From: UBA5239 sp040391785
GTDB lineage: Bacteria; Verrucomicrobiota; Lentisphaeria; Victivallales; Victivallaceae
Length of the DNA: 64,000 nucleotides
Reading direction: 5' to 3'
NCBI GenBank assembly: GCA_040391785.1
Contig: JBEBXH010000001.1
Location: 121,650-185,649, forward strand
The notes beneath the pieces are model-generated. The model did not search any database, was not told the DNA's origin, and was given only the letters and a program-made list of their open reading frames with translations. Within the stretch, counting starts at the first letter, position 1. Each line of letters starts with the position of its first letter. The position numbers were made by a program, and so were the translations under genes. Positions 16,789 through 26,133 of the stretch are shown here, piece after piece.

Positions 16789-18012
16789 TTATTCCTTAAT
16801 GTTGAGCGCGATATTCGGGCGGGTCGGATTGACCTCGTAGCTGAAATCGTCGCCGAAAAGTTCCTCCAGTTTTTCCGCGCCGTATTTGATCTTGTAATCC
16901 ATTTCCTCCTGATAAAGCGGAATGATCTGGAACAGCTGGATCTTTTTGCCGGGTGAAACTTCAATCTGGGATTGTTCGACTTTCTGAACGCCCGGAATCG
17001 AGAGCAGCACACCACAGAGTTTGGTGTTGTCGGCGAATGGCTGCGGCCACGGAACGGTATGGTCGAAGCCGAGCCAGGTGTTCTGTTCGAACGGAAAACG
17101 CGCCAGTATTTTCAGGACGCGTACCGGCCAGTAGTTGCGTTCGTCTTTCAGGGATGCCATGTCCAGCGGCCAATCCGGCGGCAGTTCGACCATGAGTTCG
17201 AGCCGGTCCGGGCACACGCCGCGGAGACTGTCGTCCATCGGCATCGGGCGCGCCCCCATGCCGCAGGTGACCAGCCGGGTGGCGGCAACTTCGGGAGTTT
17301 GCTCAAGTATATAGATGTCCACGTGGATGTCCGGCGACTCCTTTTCGTGCAGAACCTGCTTTATTTTGCCGAAATTCTTCTCGATATGGGCATCGTAAAT
17401 CCGCATTTCCTCCGGCGTATAGACATTGCCATCCTTGAAATTCCGGATCATATTTGCCAGGATTTCCGGCGATTCGAACGGAATCAGCGCCGACAGAATT
17501 GTCCCCCGGTCCTTCAAAATCAATTGTGCAAACACCGCGTCAAACGGATCGCATTCGATGGTTTGTCCGTCTCCGTATTCGACGTTCAGAAACGGAAGAA
17601 AAGGCTCTTCGGCGGAGCGCTTCCACTCGGCTTTCTGCCGGGTGCGGACCAGCTCGCCCAGGTCCGCCGTCACCGCAATGGCGATATAAAGCTCCCCGCA
17701 GGTTTCCGCGGCCGCCGGGAAAAAGCGGTCGGCATCGGCGTTCCACAGTTCGCCGAGATGGTCGGATAGGTACTGCACGTGTGCTTCGAAACTCATTGCG
17801 GCGAGGTCGACGCCGTACGACTCCTTGAGAAATTGCGCGAAACCCTTCGCGATCTCCGGCAGACGTTCAACCTTGAATGCCACCGCCGCCATCGTCGCCA
17901 TCAAATTGAGCGCGCGGTCATCCGTTTTGCGCTTCTTGCGCCATACCAACCACAGAACCGCCGCAGCCACGATCACCACCGGAACGAGATAGTACAAAAA
18001 ACTCAGCGCCAT
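16789..18012 (-). CDS. Membrane-anchored suppressor-of-fused (SUFU) domain protein
   Basis: 407 residues from the second of two adjacent ATGs (18012), which is 6 bases from AGGAGG; the ATG at 18015 is too close. An N-terminal membrane helix (LSFLYYLVPVVIVAAAVLWLVW) with a basic stop is followed by a ~220-residue uncharacterised region. A C-terminal SUFU-like domain has LVTCGMGARPMPMDD, RLELMVELPPDWPLD, a tryptophan-rich WPVRVLKILARFPF segment and IPLYQEEMDYKIKYG. Bacterial SUFU proteins are often immunity proteins of contact-dependent toxins; no toxin gene is visible beside it. Confidence 0.8.
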   Translation of the reverse strand: MALSFLYYLVPVVIVAAAVLWLVWRKKRKTDDRALNLMATMAAVAFKVERLPEIAKGFAQFLKESYGVDLAAMSFEAHVQYLSDHLGELWNADADRFFPAAAETCGELYIAIAVTADLGELVRTRQKAEWKRSAEEPFLPFLNVEYGDGQTIECDPFDAVFAQLILKDRGTILSALIPFESPEILANMIRNFKDGNVYTPEEMRIYDAHIEKNFGKIKQVLHEKESPDIHVDIYILEQTPEVAATRLVTCGMGARPMPMDDSLRGVCPDRLELMVELPPDWPLDMASLKDERNYWPVRVLKILARFPFEQNTWLGFDHTVPWPQPFADNTKLCGVLLSIPGVQKVEQSQIEVSPGKKIQLFQIIPLYQEEMDYKIKYGAEKLEELFGDDFSYEVNPTRPNIALNIKE

Positions 18013-18133
18013 CATCCACCTCCTAAGTACCTGTAATGCAAAAATAATCCGCAATCAGAAGTTTGCAAGGTGTATTCCGGAAAATTTCGATACCGCCACT
18101 TGATTTATCGGCCCGCCGGGGTATTTTCAAATC

Positions 18134-18694
18134 ATGATCGAACATATACGACAATTGAGCCGGACGGTATGGGAAATTGCCGGCGGGTATTACCGCGCGG
18201 GCGATTTCTGGCATTCGCAGCGGCATATTCTTTCCATGTTCGAGGTGCTTCAGGCAAATTTCGAGGAATTCCGGCAGGAGTTTCCGCTGGAGAACTGGAC
18301 GGCACTGGTTTTTGCGATCTGCTACCATGACTCCACCTATATCCCCGGACAACCGGATAACGAGGAAAAATCCTACGGGAATTTCGTCCGCGATTTCGGC
18401 GAAAACCCGGATGTCAAACGCATGATTCTCGGCACGAAGGAAGGCACCGGGACGGAATTCGATCCGGTCCTGCATGATCTCGATTATGCTTATTTCTCCG
18501 ATGCCGCACTGTTCGCACAGGCGGAACAAGGCATCCGGAACGAGTATATGACGTTCATGAAAATCCCCGCTGAAGTATACGAAAACGGCCGCAGGGCTTT
18601 CCTGCGTTCGCTCGCCGGCAACGATATTTTCATTACCAATGCCATGAAACCATACAATGCCGCGGCGCAGCGGTTGATCGCAGGAAAACTCTGA
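18134..18694 (+). CDS. HD-domain metal-dependent phosphohydrolase
   Basis: 186 residues of the compact predicted HD phosphohydrolase type. Metal ligands are visible as His27/His31 (WHSQRHIL), His65-Asp66 (CYHDSTY) and an Asp in LHDLDYAYF. The pattern of H, HD and D with helical spacing, and YNAAAQRLI at the end, match this family of nucleotide or phosphoester hydrolases of unknown substrate. It is divergent from the SUFU gene, and the 99-bp gap to the glycosyltransferase shows no terminator, so cotranscription is possible. Confidence 0.8.
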   Translation: MIEHIRQLSRTVWEIAGGYYRAGDFWHSQRHILSMFEVLQANFEEFRQEFPLENWTALVFAICYHDSTYIPGQPDNEEKSYGNFVRDFGENPDVKRMILGTKEGTGTEFDPVLHDLDYAYFSDAALFAQAEQGIRNEYMTFMKIPAEVYENGRRAFLRSLAGNDIFITNAMKPYNAAAQRLIAGKL

Positions 18695-18793
18695 TAAGTC
18701 ACGAAATATTGGCTGGTTGATTTGAAAATCAGTTCATCTAAAAGTATATTTCGTATTGGTTGATTATTATTTAAATGCTTCAAGGGTCAATAA

Positions 18794-19756
18794 ATGGGCA
18801 AAAAGATATCATTTCTGGTACCATGCTATAATGAAGAAGAAGTAATGCCGTTTCTGCGCAAGGAGTTGTCGGCCTTTATCGATCGCCTGCAGGGTAAAGG
18901 CTATGACATTGAGGTGTTGCTGATCGACGACGGCAGCAGGGACCTGACCTGGTTCCTGATTTCCGAATGGAGCCGGGAAGACGCCAGGATACGGGGTATC
19001 CGCCTCTCGCGCAATTTCGGGCACCAGATCGCCCTGACCTGTGCTTATCAGCAATGCTCCGGCGACGCCGTCGTCAGCATCGACGCCGACCTCCAGGACC
19101 CGCTGGAAGCGATCGACGAGATGATTGAGAAATGGGAAGCCGGCGCGGACATCGTCCTCGGCGTACGCAGCAAGCGGGAAGGCGAAACCAAATTCAAGCT
19201 TTTCACGGCGAGCCTGTATTACCGGCTCCTGCATGCGCTGGGCCTGAAATTCATCGAAAAAGATTGCGGCGATTTCCGGCTGATGAACCGGCGCAGTGTA
19301 AGCGCCCTGAATACCATGAACGAGCACGGGCGGCTGCTCCGCGCCATGGTCAGCTGGATCGGGTTCCGCGTCGACCGGGTTTATTTTGAGCGCCGCCCGC
19401 GAGTCGCCGGCCAGACCAAATATCCGTTCCTGAAAATGTTGCTTCTGGCGGTAAACGGGATCATTTCATTCTCATATATCCCCTTGCGTCTGGCGTATTA
19501 TTTCGGGGTATTCATCTCATCGATTGTTTTTATTTATCTCATCTATACCTTTGTCATGCATTTTCTGGGGAAGGTGGAACTTGTTCACGGCTGGACCAGC
19601 ATCATGATCGCAATCACGGCCTTCGGAGCCGTCAACCTGATTTGCCTCGGGGTCGTGGGAGAATACATCGGCCGCATTTACACCGAATCCCAAAAGCGCC
19701 CATTGTACCTGATCGGCGAAGATACCAAAGAACAAGCCACATCCCATGAACAATAA
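18794..19756 (+). CDS. GT2 polyprenyl-phosphate glycosyltransferase (ArnC/DPM1-like)
   Basis: 320 residues. The GT-A domain (1-220) has SFLVPCYNEEEV, the IDDGSRD motif, LSRNFGHQIAL, DADLQDP with the metal-binding aspartates (about 97-103) and KDCGDFRLMNRR. Two C-terminal membrane helices follow. The family transfers a sugar from a nucleotide donor to undecaprenyl phosphate on the cytoplasmic face. The next gene is an ArnT/PMT-like transferase overlapping by 11 bp, so the pair probably makes and then uses a lipid-linked sugar to modify an envelope glycolipid or protein. Confidence 0.92.
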   Translation: MGKKISFLVPCYNEEEVMPFLRKELSAFIDRLQGKGYDIEVLLIDDGSRDLTWFLISEWSREDARIRGIRLSRNFGHQIALTCAYQQCSGDAVVSIDADLQDPLEAIDEMIEKWEAGADIVLGVRSKREGETKFKLFTASLYYRLLHALGLKFIEKDCGDFRLMNRRSVSALNTMNEHGRLLRAMVSWIGFRVDRVYFERRPRVAGQTKYPFLKMLLLAVNGIISFSYIPLRLAYYFGVFISSIVFIYLIYTFVMHFLGKVELVHGWTSIMIAITAFGAVNLICLGVVGEYIGRIYTESQKRPLYLIGEDTKEQATSHEQ

Positions 19757-21251
19757 AATTTATTATGCTGCGGCCGCGTTGATCATGCTCTTCGCCGTGT
19801 TCAATGCCTTCTGGGGGCTCGGTGACGAAAGACTGCGGAACTGGGATGAATCGCGCCACGGGGCTTCGGCGTTGGAAATGATCCAATCCGGTAATTACCT
19901 GGTGCATACCTATAATGGTGAAGTCGATTACTGGAACCTGAAACCGCCGCTCAGTTACTGGTATATTGTGCCCGGATACAAGCTGTGCGGTTTCAACCTC
20001 TGGGGGCTGCGCCTGTTTTCCGCGTTCTGTCTGGTGCTATGTACGGCGGGCACACTCCGGATGCTTGGCCGCCATATCGGGCGGGCGGGGGCGCTGTTGG
20101 CCGCGGCGTTCATTGCGGCAAGCCCGATGCTCCTGTCGCACTCCTTCCGCAACGGCGATGCGGACGCCCTTTTCATCACCTTATCGCTCTTCTGTCTCTT
20201 CGCCCTGCAGTTGTCGCTGAAAAACCAGTGGTGGCTGCTGCCCGCCGGGCTGTTATCGGCACTGGCATTTCTGACGAAAAGTTTCCATGTCATACCGCTG
20301 GGAATCACCATCCTCATCTGGATCGCCATCAACTGGAAAAACTACCGCATGAAACATCTGGCAGCCGCGGCCGCCTGCGCCCTGGTTCCGTTGGCCGGCT
20401 GGTTTCTCTGGCGCTACCGCTTTGACGGCATGTTCTTTTTCCGGGAAATGTTCATGCGGGATGTCCTGGCCCGGGCCGGCGACGGCATCGACCAGGCGGA
20501 GGTTGCGTCGGCCATGCATTACTTCAAGGTCATGTCCCGGACGTTGATACTGGTGCCTTTTCTGACCTCGCTGGTGGCGCTGCTGGCCTTTTTTTTCATC
20601 CGGGGGTGGAGCGCCGTTCCGGAAAAACTGAAAAAACCGCTGTTGCTTTACCTGCTGGCTTTCGCCGTGCCCTTTGTCCTGTTTCATATTTCCAAGGGTA
20701 AATTGATGTGGTACTTATATCCGTCCCTGACTTTTCTTTCGATATCGTTCGGCATTATCATGCAGGCATGGTTCGAGAGTTCACGGGATGGTAAAACCAC
20801 TGCCATATTCGACAAACTGATCGCCAAATTCACGCCGAGTACGGTGATCCTGAAAAAAATACCCGGTTATGTCGCCCTGCTGCTGATCGCCTGCGCCGTG
20901 GTCTGGACCGGCATTTCAGAAATCATGATCATCCGCAAAATCGCCAACCGCGACCTCAATGCCGACTACAATGTTTTCGTTGACGCCAACGGAGCCGCGC
21001 TGGCCGGCGAATATTTTTCCGTGGACCTGGACGGCAGCAGCAGGGAACCGGAGCAAAAAGATTTCCTCAATGGCCTGTTCTGCCGGATGACACTGAAAAA
21101 CGGCGATTTGAATGACTTCATGGCTTATCCCTGGCGTGTATTTCTCCTGCTCCCGGCGGAAAGAGGCTCCTCGCCCGATGATTTCATCAAACGGAACGGC
21201 CTGAAAATCGTCAACCGAAAAGCCGAGGTCATCCTTTTGGCAAGGCCATAA
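19746..21251 (+). CDS. ArnT/PMT-like membrane glycosyltransferase (GT39/83 clan)
   Basis: 501 residues with about ten to twelve membrane helices and a C-terminal periplasmic tail. The first periplasmic loop holds LRNWDESRHG, equivalent to the catalytic acidic site of PMT/ArnT enzymes, followed by LKPPLSYWY (usual K-P-P-L). The family moves a sugar from undecaprenyl phosphate onto lipid A or proteins. It starts inside the end of the upstream ArnC-like gene, consistent with translational coupling. The acceptor is unknown. Confidence 0.9.
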   Translation: MNNKIYYAAAALIMLFAVFNAFWGLGDERLRNWDESRHGASALEMIQSGNYLVHTYNGEVDYWNLKPPLSYWYIVPGYKLCGFNLWGLRLFSAFCLVLCTAGTLRMLGRHIGRAGALLAAAFIAASPMLLSHSFRNGDADALFITLSLFCLFALQLSLKNQWWLLPAGLLSALAFLTKSFHVIPLGITILIWIAINWKNYRMKHLAAAAACALVPLAGWFLWRYRFDGMFFFREMFMRDVLARAGDGIDQAEVASAMHYFKVMSRTLILVPFLTSLVALLAFFFIRGWSAVPEKLKKPLLLYLLAFAVPFVLFHISKGKLMWYLYPSLTFLSISFGIIMQAWFESSRDGKTTAIFDKLIAKFTPSTVILKKIPGYVALLLIACAVVWTGISEIMIIRKIANRDLNADYNVFVDANGAALAGEYFSVDLDGSSREPEQKDFLNGLFCRMTLKNGDLNDFMAYPWRVFLLLPAERGSSPDDFIKRNGLKIVNRKAEVILLARP

Positions 21252-21368
21252 GTTACAGTTTAACATCCGGGATTCATATTTGCGGAAATATTCTGTAAAT
21301 GTTGTTGAAAAGTTATCCCGCGACTGTATTTTATGGTTTATAAGTATTAATATTGTGAGGTTATGGAT

Positions 21369-22562
21369 ATGAGTAAATTTACGGTTTCTGCGGTCGGCTG
21401 CTCTCTGGCGGATTATCTTTATACCAAGGCTGATTTCGATGGCGAGGCATTCGCCAGATACCGCTCGCGCAAGGAAGGCGACGGCGGGCTAAGCCCCGGT
21501 CATCTGGTATTCGCCGAGGACCTGGAAAAATTCAGCGGCGTACCCTACGCGCAGATTACCAAAGAGCTCGGCTGTAGCGGCGATCCGGACGCCTTCAATA
21601 TCGGCGGCCCCTGCATCGTGGCGCTGATCAACGCCGCCCAGTTGACCAACGACAAAGATATCGCCTTCAATCTCTACGGCGCGCTGGGCAAGGACAAGAC
21701 CGCCGAGCGCATCGTGTCGATCATTGAGCAGACCCCGGTCAATACCGGTAATTATGTCAAGATCGAGGGCATCTCTCCCTTCTCCGACTGTATTTCCGAC
21801 CCCAAGCATCACGACGGCAAGGGCGAGCGGCTCTTTGTCAACCGCCTCGGCGTCGCCGCCCGGTACACCCCGGCCATGCTCGGTGACAAATTCTTTGATG
21901 CCGATGTCCTCTTTTACGGTGCCACCGCGCTGGTGCCGGAGATTCACGATCATCTGCATTTCCTCCTCGAGAAAGGCAAGAAACTCGGCAAAATCAACTT
22001 CGTTACCACCGTTTTTGACTTCCGCAACGAAAAAGCCAACCCCGGCAAGCGCTGGCCGCTCGGCAATGACGACTCCTTCGCCCTGATCGACCTGCTGGTC
22101 ATGGACTGGGACGAAGCCATGAAAATCAGCGGCACCACCAATATCGACAGCGCATCCGAGTTTTTCATTGCCAAAGGCGTCGGCGCCTTTATCGTCACCC
22201 ATGGGGCCAAAAACACCTACGCGTGGTCCGGCGGCAAACTCTTCAAAAAGCTCGACCTGACTGCGTTTCCGGTTTGCGCGCTGGCCGATGCCGACATGGC
22301 CGCGCATCCCGAGCTGAAAGGCGACACCACCGGCTGCGGCGACAACTTCGCGGGCGGCATCCTGACCTCGCTCGTTGCCGGTTTGCAGACCAAAAAGACG
22401 GGCGAACTCGACTTGTTTGACGCACTCGCCTGGGGCAGCGCCTCCGGCGGCTTCACCTGTTTCGTCCTCGGCGGGACCTATCTGGAAAAGCACCCCGGCG
22501 AAAAACGCGAAAAAGTCGAGCGTTACTACAAAAGCTATTTCGAACAGATCGGGCAAAAGTGA
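21369..22562 (+). CDS. PfkB-family carbohydrate kinase
   Basis: 397 residues from the ATG at 21369, 8 bases after GTGAGG; the ATG at 21363 is too close to that site. The C-terminal PfkB motif DTTGCGDNFAGG (catalytic Asp near residue 325) is intact, and FNIGGPCIVALINAA in the N-terminal half matches the substrate-binding start of the ribokinase fold. The protein is longer than typical ribokinase (~310), with an extra KFFDADVLFYGATAL region, and does not resolve to a specific sugar. It overlaps the next gene by 4 bp (GTGA). Confidence 0.87.
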   Translation: MSKFTVSAVGCSLADYLYTKADFDGEAFARYRSRKEGDGGLSPGHLVFAEDLEKFSGVPYAQITKELGCSGDPDAFNIGGPCIVALINAAQLTNDKDIAFNLYGALGKDKTAERIVSIIEQTPVNTGNYVKIEGISPFSDCISDPKHHDGKGERLFVNRLGVAARYTPAMLGDKFFDADVLFYGATALVPEIHDHLHFLLEKGKKLGKINFVTTVFDFRNEKANPGKRWPLGNDDSFALIDLLVMDWDEAMKISGTTNIDSASEFFIAKGVGAFIVTHGAKNTYAWSGGKLFKKLDLTAFPVCALADADMAAHPELKGDTTGCGDNFAGGILTSLVAGLQTKKTGELDLFDALAWGSASGGFTCFVLGGTYLEKHPGEKREKVERYYKSYFEQIGQK

Positions 22563-23677
22563 AAGCATCATTCAGCCCGGAGCAGGTGAAGCGATACCTC
22601 GTTCATTATCACCACCTGACTCCCGAAACGCAGCTTCATGATCCGCACGAAACCGCCGCGTTTGTGCGGAAAGTGGGCTGTATCCAGTTTGACCCGCTGG
22701 AGGCCGCCGGGCGCAACGCCGACCTGGTGATGCAGTCGCGCATGCCCGGTTATAAACGCGGCGACCTCTCGCACTGGCTCTATACCGAACGAATGCTTTT
22801 CGACGTGTGGGACAAGAACATGGCGATCTGTACGGTGGAGGACTGGCCGTATTTCCACCGTTTCCGAAACCGTTATGTGCAATTGCTCAAAGACCACAAA
22901 AAGAGCGTGGCCAAAATCACCGCATACCTGCGGAAAAATGAATACGGCTGTTCCAGCGATTTCGGAATCGAGGGTATGGTTGAATATTGGGGCACCAGAC
23001 GGCTCGCCACACATGTAATAGAGTGGATGTGTTACGCCGGACTGGCGATCGTCCACCACAAGCGCGGTACCCGGCGCTATTACGCGCTGGCGGAGCGCTT
23101 CATTCCGGAACACATTTACAACGCGCCCGACCCGAATCCGGGCGATGCCGATTACCACGACTGGCTGGTGCTGCGGCGCATCAACAGCATCGGCATGCTG
23201 TGGAACCGCCCCGGCGACGCCTGGCTGGGTATCTACGACTTCAAATCGCCCGAGCGCAATGCCACATTTGCCCGGTTGCTGAAGGCAAAACGAATCGTCG
23301 AGATCCCCGTCGAAGGCCTGAAATGGCCCCTGTACATTGACCGCGAAAACCTGCCCTTATTGGAAAGTTGCCCTGATGAAGCGCCGCCGGAATGCCGGAT
23401 CATCGCCCCGCTCGACAACTTCGTCTGGGAGCGCAAACTCTTGGCTGCGCTGTTCAATTTCGACTATAAATGGGAAGTCTACGTACCGGCGGCCCAGCGT
23501 CAATACGGTTATTACGTGATGCCTGTGCTCTACGGCCACGACTTCATCGGCCGCATCGAATTCAACAAAGACGGCAGCGTAAAAAACTTCTGGCCGGAAA
23601 ACCCGAAAGGCTTGAACAAAGCTGAAAAGCAAGCCCTGAAAAACGCCCTGAAACGCTTCGCCGGCTACCTCGGATAA
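22559..23677 (+). CDS. AlkX/YcaQ-like DNA glycosylase (winged-helix family)
   Basis: 372 residues starting at GTG 22559, whose GTGA overlaps the kinase stop. The catalytic-site motif IQFDPL (Gln43-Phe44-Asp45) corresponds to the Q-x-D motif of YcaQ/AlkX interstrand-crosslink glycosylases. Other family landmarks are LSHWLYTERMLFDVWDKNMAI, RLATHVIEWMCYAGL and the C-terminal APLDNFVWERKLLAALFNFDY. The family removes bulky N-alkyl or crosslink lesions. Coupling to a sugar kinase has no obvious biochemical logic. The stop abuts the convergent T2 enzyme stop without a gap. Confidence 0.88.
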   Translation: MKASFSPEQVKRYLVHYHHLTPETQLHDPHETAAFVRKVGCIQFDPLEAAGRNADLVMQSRMPGYKRGDLSHWLYTERMLFDVWDKNMAICTVEDWPYFHRFRNRYVQLLKDHKKSVAKITAYLRKNEYGCSSDFGIEGMVEYWGTRRLATHVIEWMCYAGLAIVHHKRGTRRYYALAERFIPEHIYNAPDPNPGDADYHDWLVLRRINSIGMLWNRPGDAWLGIYDFKSPERNATFARLLKAKRIVEIPVEGLKWPLYIDRENLPLLESCPDEAPPECRIIAPLDNFVWERKLLAALFNFDYKWEVYVPAAQRQYGYYVMPVLYGHDFIGRIEFNKDGSVKNFWPENPKGLNKAEKQALKNALKRFAGYLG

Positions 23678-26113
23678 TCATTTTCGGACAATCATCAGAT
23701 TCCGAATCCGGTAAGAAAAGACCTCGCCGGACTTCAGGTTGCCGCCCACAGCGATTGCACGTACCTTGTCGGCCCGGTGAAATCCCTTCAACGAAATACG
23801 GACCAGAGTGTATTGCCCGGTCTGCGCGGGAAGCGGTATCTTGAAATCCTGTCGGCCGCCTTCGTGAAAAAGTGCGAGCAGCTGCATGAATTTCAAGTCT
23901 TCCGGCGGAGAGTCCAGAGCCAATTCAAAGGAGATTTCATCGCCCTCCTTCAACGCTTCCGCCGGAAGCAGTGAATATTCCGGATAACTCCAGCGGTCTT
24001 TGACCTGGCTGGTAAACCCGGTCCGGAACTCCAATCCATCCTCTCCCGCCAGTTTCTGAACAGTCGCTTTGCCGGAGGAAAGGAGCCGCCAGGCACCATC
24101 CCGGTCGAGAGGCATCTTCCGCCCTTCCGCCTTCGCGCCCTCTACTTCGAACGGAATGATCAATGAGGTGGTTTCCCGGCCGCCAAACCGGCCCTGGATG
24201 ATGATTCTGCCGCCGGCTTCCACCGGAGCAAGCCGGAGCCGAAACTCTTTTTTGCTCATGGGTTCGAGGTGGAACTCCTGTTCCGGCACGCCGGAGGCAT
24301 CCGCACCGGCCACCGTGAAAGTTCCGGTTTTCGCCTCGTTGCTGAAGTTATAAACAAACAGCGAGAGCTGCCCGTGAGCGGCAGTAAACCGGGCAAGCTG
24401 GCACGGTTTCGACTTCCAGGGCCCCTCTTCCGCGACAATCTCGATGGCGGAAGAAAACACCGCCTGAAAAACAATCGTCTTATCCGATTGCGCCGCGCCT
24501 GTTCCAGTTTTTTCTGTTCGGACAGCGCGCGGCGGTTCGGTCTGCCGGGGCGCCGCGCCACGCAAATAGACGGGCATCCGGCCAAGGTCGAACGAAACTT
24601 GTCCGCCACTGCTTTTCAACTCAACGGGCGTACTGAAAACATCGATGGCCGAGGCCGTACCGGCAACGGGAAACGAGACGGCCACAGTCTGATCTTTGCC
24701 GAGTTGCAATCCTTCCTCGTGCCTGCGGTGATCGATGGCGGATTCGCGCCACACAACCAGCGTATGGGTACGGTCCGGATGACGGTAAAGAAAACCGGTC
24801 GTACCGGCGGGCAGCCCGGCCGCGCGGCCGAGAAGTTGTGCGGCCCCCAGTTCCCGGTTCAATGCGGCAAACGCCACATATCCTGCTTTGACCTCAAGCG
24901 TATCCCGGCGCGTCAGCCCCCAGACTTTGGCGCCTCCTTCCTCGTTGCAGGGATAAAGCGAAAAGAAAAAATCACGTTCCGCACCGCAGAATTGCGCGGC
25001 AATCATCTGTTTGACCAGAAATTCCGCCACCAGCAGCTCCTGGGGCAGAGTATGCTCCTTGAGCTTGCCGTCATGCTCGAGCTGTCCTTTGCCTTCGGCG
25101 CGGCTGCCGGTCTCGGTATACCAGACGGGAATGTGTCCGCACCGGTATTTTCCCAGAAACTCGGTGGCTTTCCGCAAAAACCCCGGATAACCGGCGATGC
25201 CGCCGTAACTGTGCAGCGACAACACATCCAGATAATTGCCGATGCCATTTTCCATAAGCACATGATGATAAGTGAGGTCCCCGGCTTCGATGGCGAACCC
25301 GCCGTTGAGGACCTTGGCCCCGGGGCGGCCGGCTTTGTAGCCGAGCGAAGCCGCCTTCAGGCACGCGGCATAGTCCCAGGCGGAATCCACGCCGCCGAAA
25401 TCCATTTCATTCCAGAACTCAAACGCCGGGCAAATATCACCGAACGCCGAAGAAATCCGTTTGGAGTAGGCATAAAGTGCGAAAAGGTCGTCCGGCATTT
25501 TCTTATCCGGCCGCAAAGGGCGGCTCCAGGCCGGCGAGGTATGGTACATGCTCAGGACCCGAATGTCCGCGGCGGCGAAAAGCGCCAGGTGACGGGCGAA
25601 AATCCCATAGTCGATTTCGTCACGCTTCGGTTCCACGCGATGCCAGATGGGGTTGCGTTCCCGGATGAACTTCACACCGCTGCGGCGGGCGATTTCCACC
25701 GCCTTTTCGGCATGACGGTGGTGAACCAGTACCGAGAGCGGCGCATCCAGTGCAAAAAAACTGTCGGCAGTGACCGGACTGCCTGCCGGATCAGCCAGCA
25801 CGGCAAACCGGATATCAATGGGTTCGCTCTCCGGCGCAGTTCTGGCGCGCAGGATATAGTAGCCTTTCGGCAACGCTCCGAGCGTCAGGGACTCTTCCGC
25901 CCCCAGGCTGCCGGAAAATACCTGTTCGCCTCCGGGTTGCCGCAGCACCTCATATGTGTACGCGGCCCGGGCGGTATTGCTGAAGGCAAGCACCTCCCCG
26001 GTCAGGAATGCGCCGCCCGGAACCGACGGTGCCAGCAGTTCCTCCGGATACGCGGCCACGGCCGGTTGAAGTGAAATGAGTAAACAGATAAACAGGAAAA
26101 TGATGATTCTCAT
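23678..26113 (-). CDS. Secreted GH39-like glycoside hydrolase (triad T2)
   Basis: 811 residues with a signal peptide (MRIIIFLFICLLISLQPAVAA). A beta-sandwich N-terminal region (~22-110) precedes a clan-A TIM barrel with FEFWNEMDF (acid/base Glu236) and VWYTETGSR (nucleophile Glu334), the spacing seen in GH39 beta-xylosidase-like enzymes. C-terminal beta domains follow, ending in a carbohydrate-binding-like region. It acts outside the inner membrane. It is last in the T2 operon, 20 bp after the pseudopilin. The substrate is not predictable; GH39 and GH44-like relatives act on xylosides or uronic acids. Confidence 0.83.
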   Translation of the reverse strand: MRIIIFLFICLLISLQPAVAAYPEELLAPSVPGGAFLTGEVLAFSNTARAAYTYEVLRQPGGEQVFSGSLGAEESLTLGALPKGYYILRARTAPESEPIDIRFAVLADPAGSPVTADSFFALDAPLSVLVHHRHAEKAVEIARRSGVKFIRERNPIWHRVEPKRDEIDYGIFARHLALFAAADIRVLSMYHTSPAWSRPLRPDKKMPDDLFALYAYSKRISSAFGDICPAFEFWNEMDFGGVDSAWDYAACLKAASLGYKAGRPGAKVLNGGFAIEAGDLTYHHVLMENGIGNYLDVLSLHSYGGIAGYPGFLRKATEFLGKYRCGHIPVWYTETGSRAEGKGQLEHDGKLKEHTLPQELLVAEFLVKQMIAAQFCGAERDFFFSLYPCNEEGGAKVWGLTRRDTLEVKAGYVAFAALNRELGAAQLLGRAAGLPAGTTGFLYRHPDRTHTLVVWRESAIDHRRHEEGLQLGKDQTVAVSFPVAGTASAIDVFSTPVELKSSGGQVSFDLGRMPVYLRGAAPRQTEPPRAVRTEKTGTGAAQSDKTIVFQAVFSSAIEIVAEEGPWKSKPCQLARFTAAHGQLSLFVYNFSNEAKTGTFTVAGADASGVPEQEFHLEPMSKKEFRLRLAPVEAGGRIIIQGRFGGRETTSLIIPFEVEGAKAEGRKMPLDRDGAWRLLSSGKATVQKLAGEDGLEFRTGFTSQVKDRWSYPEYSLLPAEALKEGDEISFELALDSPPEDLKFMQLLALFHEGGRQDFKIPLPAQTGQYTLVRISLKGFHRADKVRAIAVGGNLKSGEVFSYRIRNLMIVRK

Positions 26114-26133
26114 GATAAAAATACCTTTGTATG

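Noticed and set aside
24269..26074. 601-codon open frame on the plus strand
   Set aside because: Shadow of the GH39-like gene, whose signal peptide, catalytic motifs and operon position are clear.
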